From Cannabis sativa (Eukaryota; Streptophyta; Magnoliopsida; Rosales; Cannabaceae), in NCBI RefSeq assembly GCF_029168945.1, contig NC_083603.1, positions 9,858,001 to 9,922,000 of the forward strand: DNA of 64,000 bases, written 5' to 3'. Made by a program: the position numbers and the translations under genes. Shown piece after piece: positions 26,575 to 37,067 of this stretch. Below the pieces are notes generated by a model. It was given only the letters and a program-made list of their open reading frames with translations, did no database searches and was not told the DNA's origin. Each line of letters starts with the position of its first letter. The stretch's first letter is position 1.

Positions 26575-29500
26575 ATACAAGCACCGCAGTTTGAGCTCAA
26601 GCCAGTGATGTTTCAAATGCTCCAAACCGTGGGGCAATTCAGTGGGATGCCAACTCAAGATCCTCACCTCCATCTCCGTTCATTTTTGGAGGTGAGCGAT
26701 TCTTTCAAGATCCAAGGAGTGAGTGAAGAGGTGTTAAGGTTGAAGCTATTCCCATTCTCACTACGGGACCGAGCTAGATCATGGCTCAACACTTTGCCGC
26801 CTGATTCTGTGACCAATTGGAATGACCTTGATGAGAAGTTTCTGAGGAAATACTTTCCTCCCACTAGAAATGCAAAATTCAGAAGTGAGATCATGTCTTT
26901 CCAGCAACTTGAAGATGAGTCCACAAGTGATGCGTGGGAGAGGTTTAAGGAACTTTTGCGAAAGTGTCCACATCATGGCATTCCACATTGTATTCAGATG
27001 GAGACTTTTTATAATGGCTTGAATGCAACTTCTCGAATGGTGTTAGATGCATCGGCCAATGGTGCTATTTTGTCGAAGTCTTACGATGAAGCATTTGAGA
27101 TTTTGGAGACCATTGCAAGTAACAACTACCAATGGTCCAACACTAGAGCTCCAACAAGTAGAAAAGTGGCGGGAGTCCTTGAGGTGGATGCAATAACAGC
27201 TTTGACAGCTCAAATGGCTTCCATGACGAATGTTTTGAAAAATTTGCGTATTGGGAACGCTAAAAATATTCAACCAGCTGCTGCCATTCAAAGTGATGAT
27301 GTCTCATGTGTGTTTTGTGGAGAAGGGCATGTGTTTGAGAAGTGTCCATCTAATCCGGAGTCCGTTTGTTACATGGGAAATCAGAATTTTAACAGAAACA
27401 GTGGGGCATTCTCAAACTCTTACAATCAATCTTGGAAGAATCATCCTAACTTGTCTTGGGGGGGTCAAGGAGCAAGCTCAAGCACTGCACCAGCCCAAGG
27501 AAGACAAGCATATCCACCGGGTTTTTCACAACAACCGCGACATCCACAACATGCTCAAAATTCCCAACCAAGTTCTTTGGAGAATCTAATGCGGGATTAT
27601 ATGGCCAAAAATGATGCGGTGATACAAAGTCAAGCTGCCTCTCTTCGAAACTTAGAGTTGCAACTTGGACATTTGGCCAATGAATTAAAAGCTAGGCCGC
27701 AAGGTTCTTTGCCTAGCGACACGGAAAATCCAAGGAGGGATGGGAAGGAACAATGCAAATCCATTCACTTGAGGAGTGGCAAGCATCTGAAAAATTCCGA
27801 GGAGGAAATAAAGGGTAGTGGGGAGCCCATTTCAATCCAAAACGACGAAAAAATGAGTAAAAAAACTGCCCAGGAAATTGCTGATACCAGACCAGTTGAT
27901 ACAGCATCGGGTCAGCAATCCGCACCAGTATGTACTAAACCACCCCTTCCATTTCCTCAAAGATTTCGGAAACAGCAGCAAGATGGGCAATTCAAGAAGT
28001 TTTTAGATGTGTTGAAGCAGCTCCATATCAATATTCCCTTGGTGGAAGCATTGGAGCAAATGCCGAACTATGTCAAGTTCTTAAAAGACATTTTGACAAA
28101 GAAAAGGAGGTTGGGGGAGTTTGAAACTGTAGCTCTTACCGAAGGATGCAGCGCCATGTTGAAAAGTAAGATTCCACTGAAGTTGAAGGATCCGGGTAGT
28201 TTTACAATCCCTTGTTCTATTGGGGGGCGTGATGTTGGAAGAGCTTTATGTGATTTGGGTGCAAGCATCAACCTCATGCCTATGTCGATCTTTAAGAAAT
28301 TGGGTATTGGTGAAGCACGTCCTACAACTGTTACATTGCAACTTGCTGACAGGTCCATGGCCCATCCGGAAGGCAAAATAGAAGATGTTCTAGTACAGGT
28401 TGACAAGTTCATTTTTCCAGCTGATTTCATCATCCTAGACTATGAAGCTGATAGAGATGTGCCTATTATCTTGGGTCGACCGTTCCTTGCTACCGGGAGA
28501 ACTCTGATTGATGTGCAAAATGGGGAGCTCACAATGAGGGTGAATGACCAAAAAGTCACCTTTAATGTGTTCAATGCTATGAGATTTCCGGATGAGATAG
28601 AAGAGTGCTCCCGCATAAGTGTAATTGACTCGATAGTGGCTGAAAAATTTCACAAGGAAGCTTGGAAAGATGAGAAATTTATAAGTTCTTTTGATGAGCT
28701 TGAAGACTTGAGTGAAGATGAAGACAACCAAGTTGCTTGGGTGGAGCCATTGCAACCTATGCCTAAATTCAAGAAGCCCTTTGAATCTTTGGAGTTGAAG
28801 GAAAGTAATTTTAAGCCTCCAAAACCCTCCATCCAAGAACCACCGAAGTTGGAGTTGAAACCCTTCCCAAGCCATCTGAAGTATGCCTATTTGGGGGAGA
28901 ATGACACGCTACCAGTTATTATAGCATCAAACTTGGTAGTTGAAGATGAAGGTGCCTTGCTAGAGGTGTTAAAAAAGCATAAGAAAGCAATCGGGTGGAC
29001 TATGGCGGACATAAGGGGTATTAGTCCAACGATTTGCACGCACAAGATACTTTTAGAAGCTGGTTGTAGCAATTCTGTTGAGCATCAGCGAAGATTGAAT
29101 CCCGTCATGAAAGAAGTGGTGCGAAAAGAAGTGATCAAGTGGCTGGATTATGGTATTGTGTACCCAATTTCGGATAGCTCATGGGTGAGTCTTGTTCAAT
29201 GTGTGCCCAAGAAAGGAGGAGTCACGGTGGTGGCTAATGCAAACAATGAGTTGATTCCTACTCGAACCGTGACCGGTTGGAGGGTGTGTATGGACTACAG
29301 GAAGCTAAACAATGCTACTCGGAAGGATCATTTCCCGCTGCCATTTATTGACCAAATGTTGGATCGTTTGGCGGGAAAAGAGTTTTATTGCTTTCTTGAT
29401 GGATATTCGGGTTACAATCAGATTTCTATAGCACCAGAAGATCAAGAGAAAACCACCTTCACTTGTCCATATGGTACCTTTGCCTTTAGGAGGATGCCAT

Positions 29501-30477
29501 TTGGATTGTGCAATGCTCCCGCGACTTTCCAAAGGTGTATGATGGCTATTTTCTCGGATATGGCTGAGAGTATTTTGGAGATATTCATGGATGACTTCTT
29601 TATCTACGGGGATTCATTTGGGGTTTGTCTGGAGAATTTGGAAAGAGTGTTAGCAAGATGTGAAGAAACCAACTTGGTGCTTAATTGGGAGAAATGCCAC
29701 TTCATGGTTCAAGAGGGTATTGTGTTGGGTCACAAAGTGTCTAGCAAGGGGATAGAAGTTGACAAGGCAAAGCTAGAAGTGATTGAGAAGTTACCAGCCC
29801 CTACCACAGTGAAAGGCATAAGAAGCTTCCTTGGACACGCGGGTTTCTATAGGCGTTTCATTAAAGACTTTTCTAATGTGTCCAAACCCTTGTGTAACTT
29901 GCTGGAACAAAATAGACCATTTGAGTTTACCGCTGAATGTAATGAAGCATTTTTGAAGTTGAAGACAGCTCTTGTTACGGCCCCCGTGATTGTAGCACCC
30001 GATTGGTCATTGCCCTTTGAACTCATGTGTGATGCAAGTGATTTTACCGTTGGGGCTGTTCTTGGGCAGCGGAAGAATAAGATCTTTCATTCCATTTATT
30101 ATGCAAGCAAAACTCTTGTTGATGCCCAAATTAACTACACCACTACTGAGAAAGAGTTGCTAGCGGTGGTTTTTGCCTTTGAGAAATTCAGATCGTATCT
30201 TGTGGGAACCAATGTTGTTGTGTATACTGACCACTCGGCAATCAAGTATTTGATAACCAAGAAAGATTCTAAACCGAGGCTTATTCGTTGGGTTTTGTTG
30301 CTACAAGAGTTTGACTTGGAAATTCGAGACAGAAAAGGGACAGAAAACAAAGTAGCGGATCATCTCTCTAGGTTGGAAACAAACAATCACAGCAGCCACT
30401 TAGAGGGAGAATTACAAATTCAAGACTCATTCCCAGATGAGCAACTGCTAGTGGTAGAGCAAACACGGGTACCATAG
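26575..30477 (+). CDS. Gag body, protease, reverse transcriptase and RNase H of the Athila-like element
   Basis: One open frame from after the gag stop to a TAG at 30475-30477. Counting residues from 26605, the retrotransposon gag domain is at about 20-180 and the zinc knuckle CX2CX3HX4C at 235-247. The protease motif DLGA starts at residue 550, where the catalytic Asp lies. The RT runs from about 870, with the KLNNATRKDHFPLPF segment and catalytic FMDD at 994-997. RNase H starts near LMCDASDF, with Asp1143. In the living element this polyprotein builds the particle, cuts itself and copies the RNA into DNA. The final TAG lies where the family usually has Trp and is in frame with the integrase, so it looks like a point mutation. 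Confidence 0.93.
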   Translation: MQAPQFELKPVMFQMLQTVGQFSGMPTQDPHLHLRSFLEVSDSFKIQGVSEEVLRLKLFPFSLRDRARSWLNTLPPDSVTNWNDLDEKFLRKYFPPTRNAKFRSEIMSFQQLEDESTSDAWERFKELLRKCPHHGIPHCIQMETFYNGLNATSRMVLDASANGAILSKSYDEAFEILETIASNNYQWSNTRAPTSRKVAGVLEVDAITALTAQMASMTNVLKNLRIGNAKNIQPAAAIQSDDVSCVFCGEGHVFEKCPSNPESVCYMGNQNFNRNSGAFSNSYNQSWKNHPNLSWGGQGASSSTAPAQGRQAYPPGFSQQPRHPQHAQNSQPSSLENLMRDYMAKNDAVIQSQAASLRNLELQLGHLANELKARPQGSLPSDTENPRRDGKEQCKSIHLRSGKHLKNSEEEIKGSGEPISIQNDEKMSKKTAQEIADTRPVDTASGQQSAPVCTKPPLPFPQRFRKQQQDGQFKKFLDVLKQLHINIPLVEALEQMPNYVKFLKDILTKKRRLGEFETVALTEGCSAMLKSKIPLKLKDPGSFTIPCSIGGRDVGRALCDLGASINLMPMSIFKKLGIGEARPTTVTLQLADRSMAHPEGKIEDVLVQVDKFIFPADFIILDYEADRDVPIILGRPFLATGRTLIDVQNGELTMRVNDQKVTFNVFNAMRFPDEIEECSRISVIDSIVAEKFHKEAWKDEKFISSFDELEDLSEDEDNQVAWVEPLQPMPKFKKPFESLELKESNFKPPKPSIQEPPKLELKPFPSHLKYAYLGENDTLPVIIASNLVVEDEGALLEVLKKHKKAIGWTMADIRGISPTICTHKILLEAGCSNSVEHQRRLNPVMKEVVRKEVIKWLDYGIVYPISDSSWVSLVQCVPKKGGVTVVANANNELIPTRTVTGWRVCMDYRKLNNATRKDHFPLPFIDQMLDRLAGKEFYCFLDGYSGYNQISIAPEDQEKTTFTCPYGTFAFRRMPFGLCNAPATFQRCMMAIFSDMAESILEIFMDDFFIYGDSFGVCLENLERVLARCEETNLVLNWEKCHFMVQEGIVLGHKVSSKGIEVDKAKLEVIEKLPAPTTVKGIRSFLGHAGFYRRFIKDFSNVSKPLCNLLEQNRPFEFTAECNEAFLKLKTALVTAPVIVAPDWSLPFELMCDASDFTVGAVLGQRKNKIFHSIYYASKTLVDAQINYTTTEKELLAVVFAFEKFRSYLVGTNVVVYTDHSAIKYLITKKDSKPRLIRWVLLLQEFDLEIRDRKGTENKVADHLSRLETNNHSSHLEGELQIQDSFPDEQLLVVEQTRVP

Positions 30478-31754
30478 TATGCAGACATTGTCAATTACTT
30501 AGTTGGAGGTGCCTATCCACCTGATTTTACCAAGCAGCAGCTCAAAAAGTTCCTTCATGATAGTAAGTTTTATTTTTGGGATGAGCCATACTTGTACAAG
30601 CAGTGCCCAGATCGTATCATGCGGAGATGTGTGCCAATGGGTGAAGTTAAAAGCATCTTGGAGCATTGTCATTCAGCTCCTTATGGTGGCCATTTTGGTG
30701 GACAACGCACGACGGCCAAGGTTTTTCAATCCGGGTATTATTGGCCCTCTATTTTTAAAGATGCTCATGCTTTTGTTCAACAATGTGATCGATGCCAGCG
30801 AGTGGGAAATATCTCTGCCAGGAATGAGATGCCTCTTAATTGTATTTTGGAGGTGGAGTTGTTTGACGTTTGGGGTATCGACTTTATGGGACCTTTCCCA
30901 CAATCCTTTGGGAATCTCTACATTCTAGTGGCGGTGGATTATGTGTCAAAGTGGGCGGAGGCAATTGCTAGTCCCAAGAATGATGCTCGAGTGGTTATGA
31001 AATTCCTTCATAAACATGTCTTTGCAAGGTTTGGGACTCCTAGAGCTTTGATAAGTGATGAGGGAACAGACTTTGTGAACAAAGTGTTGGCTGCCCTCTT
31101 GGCAAAATATAGTGTAAAATACAAAATTGCTACTGCCTATCACCCACAGACTAACGGGCAAGCTGAAATATCTAATCGGGAAATTAAAGGCATATTGGAG
31201 AAGGTTGTAAATCCCAACAGAAAAGATTGGTCCCAACGCCTCGATGATGCACTTTGGGCGTATAGGACAGCATATAAAACTCCTCTAGGCATGTCTCCAT
31301 ATCGCCTAGTTTATGGGAAAGCATGCCATCTTCCCGTGGAGTTAGAACACAAGGCGTTTTGGGCACTAAAAAATCTCAATATGGATATTTCAGCAGCTGG
31401 AGAAGCAAGAAAGTTACAGTTGAACGAGTTGGATGAATTGCGTTTGTTTTCATATGAGAATGCTAAATTGTATAAGGAAAAGACAAAGAGATGGCATGAT
31501 GATAGAATCAAGGAAAGAGTTTTTGCAAAAGGACAAGAAGTGTTACTCTTTAATTCAAGGCTCAAACTCTTTCCTGGAAAATTAAAGTCCCGTTGGTCTC
31601 CGTTCTTGTGCAAGAAGTGACTCCTTTTGGTGCGATTACAGTGAAAGATCAACAATCCGGGAGGGAATTTAAAGTGAACGGGCAGCGGCTGAAACACTAT
31701 TGGAGAGGCGAGGTCAACCGAGAGAAGACCTCGATTTCTTTGAAAGATGCTTGA
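30478..31754 (+). pseudogene. Integrase of the Athila-like element (in frame after a stop; late frameshift)
   Basis: The frame follows directly from RNase H. An HHCC zinc module comes first ([13 protein letters not shown] to CDRCQR, about 30664-30800). The rve core follows, with Asp in [10 protein letters not shown], Asp in LISDEGTDF and Glu in [13 protein letters not shown] tail ([43 protein letters not shown]) is typical of Athila. A one-base loss near 31600-31610 makes the frame stop at 31620. The neighbouring frame carries the conserved end (FGAITV..., NGQRLKHYW) to a stop at 31752-31754. Role: inserting the cDNA into chromosomes. As written it would not make a complete protein. Confidence 0.92.
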
Positions 31755-33051
31755 TCATTGTAATTTGGGGTGCCTAAAAAAAAAGAAAAAAAAAGAGACA
31801 AAAAAAAAAAAAGATTGATTGAATTGAAAAAAAAAAAAAAAATTCTCAGTGAAAGGCACCCCTTGGAAAAAAAAAAGAAAAAGAAAAGCAAAAGAAAAAA
31901 AAATACATATATAAAAAAAAAAAACAGAAATTATATATATATACTATAATTAAGTCTAAATAATTGTCATGGTGAAATTGAGATTGTGTTCTTTTCTGTG
32001 TGCAGAGAACCAAGTGAAAAAGGCTGTGGAAGTGAAGAAGTTTTGAATTGGGCAAAAGCATTAAGTTTGGGGTGGCAGGTTGCTGTTCAGTTGCTATAGC
32101 AAAAGCTTAGCAAGAAGTGTTTTGGTACTAGGCTGATCAAATGAACTGGGGTTTGAATAAAAATAAAGTGAATGGTCTGTTAGAAAAAAAAAAAACATGT
32201 GATTGCCATGTTGTTCATGATGCAATCATTGGAAAATTCTATTTTTGTTCATATAATCATTTGGGGTGTACTTAGTTTTGAATTGAGTGAGCCCAATTGA
32301 TTTTGGAGATACAAAGACCCCACTTTAATCAGTTTGGGCCTGATTTCTTTTTGGTTAACTGGGCCCCAGCCAATGTTGACCCGCCCACTTAGCATTCAAC
32401 CCTAGACTACACCCATCCTCATCATCACATTCACTTCCCTCTTCTCAGCCGTTTGCCTTCACTCAACCTTCGAACCACCAAGTCACCTGCACCCGTAGCC
32501 ACAGAAATCGCACCAGCAGCTCGCCATTCGCACCACCTCCGTTTGACTTTCACCACCTCACTCATCAACCACGAACCAAGCACCAAGCCGAGCCATTGCA
32601 TAGAGTCTCAGTCGACCCACCACCGTCGCACCTTCACTCAACCTAGAAACCCCCATTCACTCAAACAGTAACCCAGGAACTCATACCAGAGCCATTCACA
32701 ACCAGGTGCACCAACTCAAACCCACTGCCCCTCCGTGCACACAAGTCGACCCAACAACATCTCGACCCAGCTTCTATTCGCCGAGCCCTTCCAGCAATCA
32801 CCCTTTCACTCGCGCCAACCACGACCTCACCATCACCTCGCACCAGCAGCTCACCATTCGAACCTAACCCAGTTGAATTCCACTTCTGTTCGCGCACACA
32901 CAGAGCGCATCAAATCTCACATACAGTCGAGCCTTCCCCAGTCGACACTCATTCAATCTAGTTCAAATTAATCACCCACACTGTCCCGAAGAAGCCTGCA
33001 CCATCCTCATTTCCATCCATGTTCAACGACAAGCAGTCAAGAGTGAGTTTT
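31755..33051 (+). other. Spacer between integrase and extra ORF: A-rich tracts, then an AC-rich segment
   Basis: About 31775-31930 is a series of long A runs broken by G. A polypurine-type AAGTTTGGGGTG lies at 32063-32074. From about 32395 to 33000 composition switches abruptly to AC-rich, TG-poor sequence with CACC and CCATTC words, unlike the rest of the element. A 22-base unit (CGCACCAGCAGCTCGCCATT and two more bases) at about 32509 recurs near 32839. Short ORFs there have no recognised domain. It may be the leader of the mRNA for the downstream ORF. Confidence 0.5.
33047..33051. repeat. Target site duplication (left) of nested solo LTR
   Basis: GTTTT, repeated at 35335-35339 right after the LTR. 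Confidence 0.85.
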
Positions 33052-35334
33052 TGTAACACCCTAACTAACATAGGCGTATTACGTGATTTTTAAACATACT
33101 GTGCAGCTCGTTGCTAATCAACGAGGTTTATGGAAAAACGTGATTAATTAAAATTTTGCTTTTTAATTAAACTTATAAAACAATATTACAAAAGACTCGG
33201 GATCCCGATTATAAAATCATTTACAAAAAGATTTAACTGTTTAACTGTTACATAAAATAAAAGTCGTCTAACGACCAGTTACAAAAATCAGCCTCGCTGT
33301 CCCGATGATCGTACGCTCCAGGCCTAACCGCCCCGACATGTACAATCTTCTCAAGCTTGCTCACGGTCCATCAGCTTTAGCCTTGCCTTTACCTACACAT
33401 AAACGTAGATCTGTGAGTCGACAGACTCAGTAAGAAAAGCATAATAATACTCATACATAAATCTAACTGCCGTGTCCAACACGATACTGAGTCCCGCTAC
33501 TGCCATGTCCAACATGGTACTGAGCCACTACTGCCATGTCCAACATGGTGCGAGTTCGAACGTTCATAGGGACGGTACTATTGACACGTAACGGCTGATC
33601 GGTCGAGCCGGTCATACTCATTTCTTGGTCATACTCCGGCTGTACCGACGTGTTACTATATCCACACGATCGGTCGAGCCGGTCATACTCCGGCTGTACC
33701 GACGGGATACGTCAATAGTACGGAACCACCAACCAAGTGTCGGCTGATCGGTCGAGCCGGTCATACTCATTCTTGGTCATACTCCGGCTGTCTCGACGTG
33801 ACAGGGTTGGATGGTTCGAAGCCAACATACATAACTAATGTAATCTAACAGGCTTCCTACATGCACGCTAAACATGTAATCTACATATGGATACTGTTAT
33901 ACTAATCTTACCTGGATTCCGAATTCAGGTGTGCGGTCAACTTTGGAACCGAAGGCCGAGCGGCGGACATCGGCTCCTAAACCATAAAAATCACAACGCT
34001 ATAAGTGACACGCTAAATCACTTCCCGGGGACTTAAACTAGGAACTAAAAGTTTCCCTATCGATAAAAAGCATGGCAATACCCCTAAAAACATAAAAACG
34101 AGGAAAAACACGGGTTCTGAAAATTCCCCAACCTAGGCCAGGTTGCCCAACCGAATTCGGTTACGGGAAAGTCGGGACCCTCATCCGAATTCCGGATGCA
34201 CAACCGAATCGGTTCCTCGCGACGACAACATCAAATTTTCATAACTCGACCAATTCAATCCCAAATTGATTCAAACTTTCCAGACCTGTTCTATACCTTC
34301 CCTAGAACATTTCTAAGGCCTCAAAACAACCCAGAAAACACAAAAACAAAAATCACCATTGGAGCTCAAGCTTTGAGTTCTAAACTCAAACTTGAGCAAA
34401 ACCACCTAATCATGCATTCCACTAGCTTAATTCTACTTAAACTAGCATAAAATCATCTCTGAAAACTATTAACAACAACAACAATAATTCAGAAACAGAT
34501 TCACAACATTTTCTTCCAAAAACCACATTTTTGCATAGAAAACTCAAAGCTTCAAAAAACCTAACTAACATGCTTCAAACAGCTCAATTAACATCAATTA
34601 AACATGCTTTAAACCTCAGAAATCTACAACAAAATACAGCAATAGCAACAGCCACAAAAAGCATGCATTTACTCAACTTTTCACCATTTTCTTCAAGAAA
34701 ATAAAGGAGGAAAATTAAGAAACACTTACCACAAACAAGAGTTCCAAAGTTATGATGAATCTAGCTTGAATTTTGATGAAAAACCCAGCCTTTGAACCAC
34801 ATGCACCCAGCCAAAAATGAGAAGGAAAAGAGAGAGGTTTTCTTTTTCAAAGTTTTTTCTAATTTTTGCTAAGTGTTGAAATGAGGAAAATAAAAGAGTA
34901 ATGCCACTTAATCCATTTTATTTCAGCCACTAAATCAATTAAAATAAACATTAATTCCATTTAATAACTCACATAAGACAAAACACTAATGGGGCAAAAA
35001 GACCATTTTGCCCCTCCACCATAAAATCACATAAATCATACTAAAGGGGTATTTTTGGGAAATTCTAAATTCCCGGCCAATCCCGACATTCCCAATGTCT
35101 AAAACCCGTCCCCAAACTACTAACATACTAAGTTGTGATTTCTACTGAGCCAAACGCCGAGTTCCAAAATACCGGGCACCGGAAATGCAAAATATGAAAA
35201 CTACTGAATAACATAACCATGCATTTCTGAATTCCATAAATAACAGTATAATAAATTATTTAAATAGCTATAAATAATTTCATAATTAATCATAAACAGC
35301 TGCTAATTTCCAAATTAACTAAGCGGGCTTTACA
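33052..35334 (-). mobile_element. Solo chromovirus LTR inserted in the Athila-like element
   Basis: 2,283 bases with TGTAACACCC at one end and GGGCTTTACA at the other, so in sense (minus) orientation it reads TGTAAAGCCC...GGGTGTTACA. It is bracketed by GTTTT duplications. No internal coding region remains, as expected after recombination between the two LTRs of a full element. Shared blocks with the LTR at 18707 (GGGATCCCG, the GTCGACAGACTCAGTAAGAAAAG region, and the GTTGCTAATCAACGAG end) place it in the same chromovirus LTR group. Confidence 0.9.
33468..33797. repeat. Tandem repeats inside the solo LTR
   Basis: Two repeat sets are present. Three ~31-base units around TGCCATGTCCAACATGGTAC (with the palindrome CCATGTCCAACATGG) lie at about 33468-33555. 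Three copies of GATCGGTCGAGCCGGTCATA follow at about 33597, 33668 and 33746, two of them extended by a TTGGTCATACTCCGGCTGT block. They lie in what is probably the regulatory part of the LTR. Confidence 0.85.
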
Positions 35335-35339
35335 GTTTT

Positions 35340-35993
35340 GATTTTTAATTTTTTTTTTTTTTGGACAAATTACTGGCTGTTGTATATAGTTTGAGGAGTG
35401 GATGTTGCAATTTGGTTAATATTGATAGTTTGGAGTTATTGGGAGGGTTCGGCTGAGTGGAGTAATGTTGCGAACAATTTTTTATGTGTTTTTTGTGCAT
35501 TAACAAGGGTGCCACGATGAATAGATGCTGAGTGTTGGTGTGAGAATTTTCACTTTGAATTGGTAATCAATTGTGGTGGGATATTGAAGTTCTCTTGTGG
35601 TTTTGAACAATGAATTGCCTGGTTGTCATTATTTGAGTTGCATTGGAGATTTAGTGTAGTATTGACAGTGTTGTGGCTTTTAGACGGATCATTGTTAGAA
35701 GTTTTGGTGTTGTTGCTGGAGTAGTGTCGAATTGAAAAGAAGCAGGGCACTTTTGTTGTGGCTGCCGAGAGTAAAAAAAAAACAAACAAAAAAAAACAAA
35801 GTAAATTAAAAAAAATAATAAACTTGGTGTGAGGGCCTTGAATTTTAGTTGGTGTGGTTCGGAAAGAGTGGTGATTTGTGAACAAGATTGGGTTGGGGAC
35901 AGTGAAGTGCATTGTAAGAGTTATTATTGTGTTGAGGGGCAGCAAAGAGAAATTCATTGTGTTGGGGTAGTGTGCAAGTGAAAAGAAAAGAAA
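35340..35993 (+). other. Leader of the extra ORF
   Basis: No coding sequence is supported on the plus strand. The stretch is T/G-rich and ends GAAAAGAAAAGAAA just before the ATG at 35994. The nested LTR separates it from the AC-rich spacer upstream, with which it was originally continuous. Confidence 0.45.
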
Positions 35994-37067
35994 ATGCCAA
36001 AAGTTAAGAAGACCGCCAACAAGAATAAAAAGAAATCACTGCATGAAATTCCTAAGTTTCATTGCCCGGCAGCTGAGACAAAGTATCACGAAAAGGTGGA
36101 AAATCGGGAATTTTATATGGAGCGTGGATTAGTAGCCAATATTGAGGATATTGATGAGTTGCCCGAATGGGTCAGTGCCACGGTTCATAAGCGAGATTGG
36201 GGACTTTTTGTCCAGCAAAGAGAGCCGGCGGTCATGGAAGTTGTCAAGGAATTTTACGCCAACTTCCTATCCCAAGAATGGCCCACTGTAGTGGTGGTGC
36301 GTGAAGTCCCAGTCTCATTTTCAGCTGTAGCAATCAACAACCTGTTTGAATTAAACTCTGTCGAGTGCCAATACTCCGCGCAAAAAGGGCAGGTGAGCGA
36401 CGAGACTGTGGGTGACATGATGCCGATGCTTGCTAAGCCAGGGTCCGAATGGGGTTTCGATAATTATGGCAATCTTCGATTTCGGCGCACTGACTTAGAG
36501 CACGAGTTGAAATGTTGGTATACATTCGTGCAAACTGCCCTCTGCCCCACCTCACACGATTCGACCGTCAGCAGAGACCGCGCCTTGATGCTCTATTGCC
36601 TTAGAATGGGTTGGGATGTTGATGTAGGGGCTGTCCTTGCCCAAGAGATTGCTGATTATGCACACAGGGGGAAGGGGAAGTTATTCCTCCCTGCTACCAT
36701 CACTGTTCTTTGCCGCGAGGTAGGTGTACCCATATGGAAGGAAGAAGGCGCCCTGAATCCTTGGGGGCCTATCAATTTTGGTCCACCTCGAGCTCCGAAA
36801 ACAACGCCTACCCCAGCGACGTCCTCAGCCACGGAGCCTCCCGTAGATCGCTTTGCTCGCTTTGAGCAAGTGCAACAACAAATGTGTGGCCGATTGCACG
36901 CGATGTGGGATTATGAGCAGAAGCGCGACGCCATCATGGAACGTGCATTCAAGAGGACTACGCCCCGTTTTGATCCCAAGTTCCCGGACTTCCCTCAGCA
37001 CATTCTAGACCCGTGGGGAGGCCCATCAGCTTCGAACACCGAGGAGCCCCACGAGGACTCCGAGTAG
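35994..37067 (+). CDS. Extra ORF of the Athila-like element (plant retrotransposon domain protein)
   Basis: An intact 357-codon frame in the position where Athila-type elements carry an additional gene. The N-terminus is strongly basic (KKTANKNKKKS, a likely nuclear-type signal). The middle (about 60-260) has the pattern of the 'putative plant transposon protein' family: an ELPEW segment, a VREVPVSFSAVAINNLF segment, then LEHELKCWYTFVQTALCPTS and RALMLYCLRMG, ending in LFLPATITVLCREVGV. The tail is Pro/Thr-rich and ends acidic. No transmembrane segment was seen, so an envelope-like role is not supported. Function of the family is unknown. Being open in an element with a broken pol fits recent insertion. 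Confidence 0.85.
   Translation: MPKVKKTANKNKKKSLHEIPKFHCPAAETKYHEKVENREFYMERGLVANIEDIDELPEWVSATVHKRDWGLFVQQREPAVMEVVKEFYANFLSQEWPTVVVVREVPVSFSAVAINNLFELNSVECQYSAQKGQVSDETVGDMMPMLAKPGSEWGFDNYGNLRFRRTDLEHELKCWYTFVQTALCPTSHDSTVSRDRALMLYCLRMGWDVDVGAVLAQEIADYAHRGKGKLFLPATITVLCREVGVPIWKEEGALNPWGPINFGPPRAPKTTPTPATSSATEPPVDRFARFEQVQQQMCGRLHAMWDYEQKRDAIMERAFKRTTPRFDPKFPDFPQHILDPWGGPSASNTEEPHEDSE

Noticed and set aside
28068..29532. Several minus-strand open frames within the Athila-like gag-pol
   Set aside because: They mirror the strongly conserved plus-strand protease and RT, and no recognisable domain is present.
32453..32971. Plus-strand frames in the AC-rich spacer as a possible secreted or structural protein
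   Set aside because: His/Pro/Ser-rich translations arise from the CACC-type composition in more than one frame, and neither has a domain.
35550..35957. 135-codon minus-strand frame rich in Asn, Thr and Phe
   Set aside because: Low-complexity reading of T/G-rich leader DNA; no domain, and no matching splice or promoter context.
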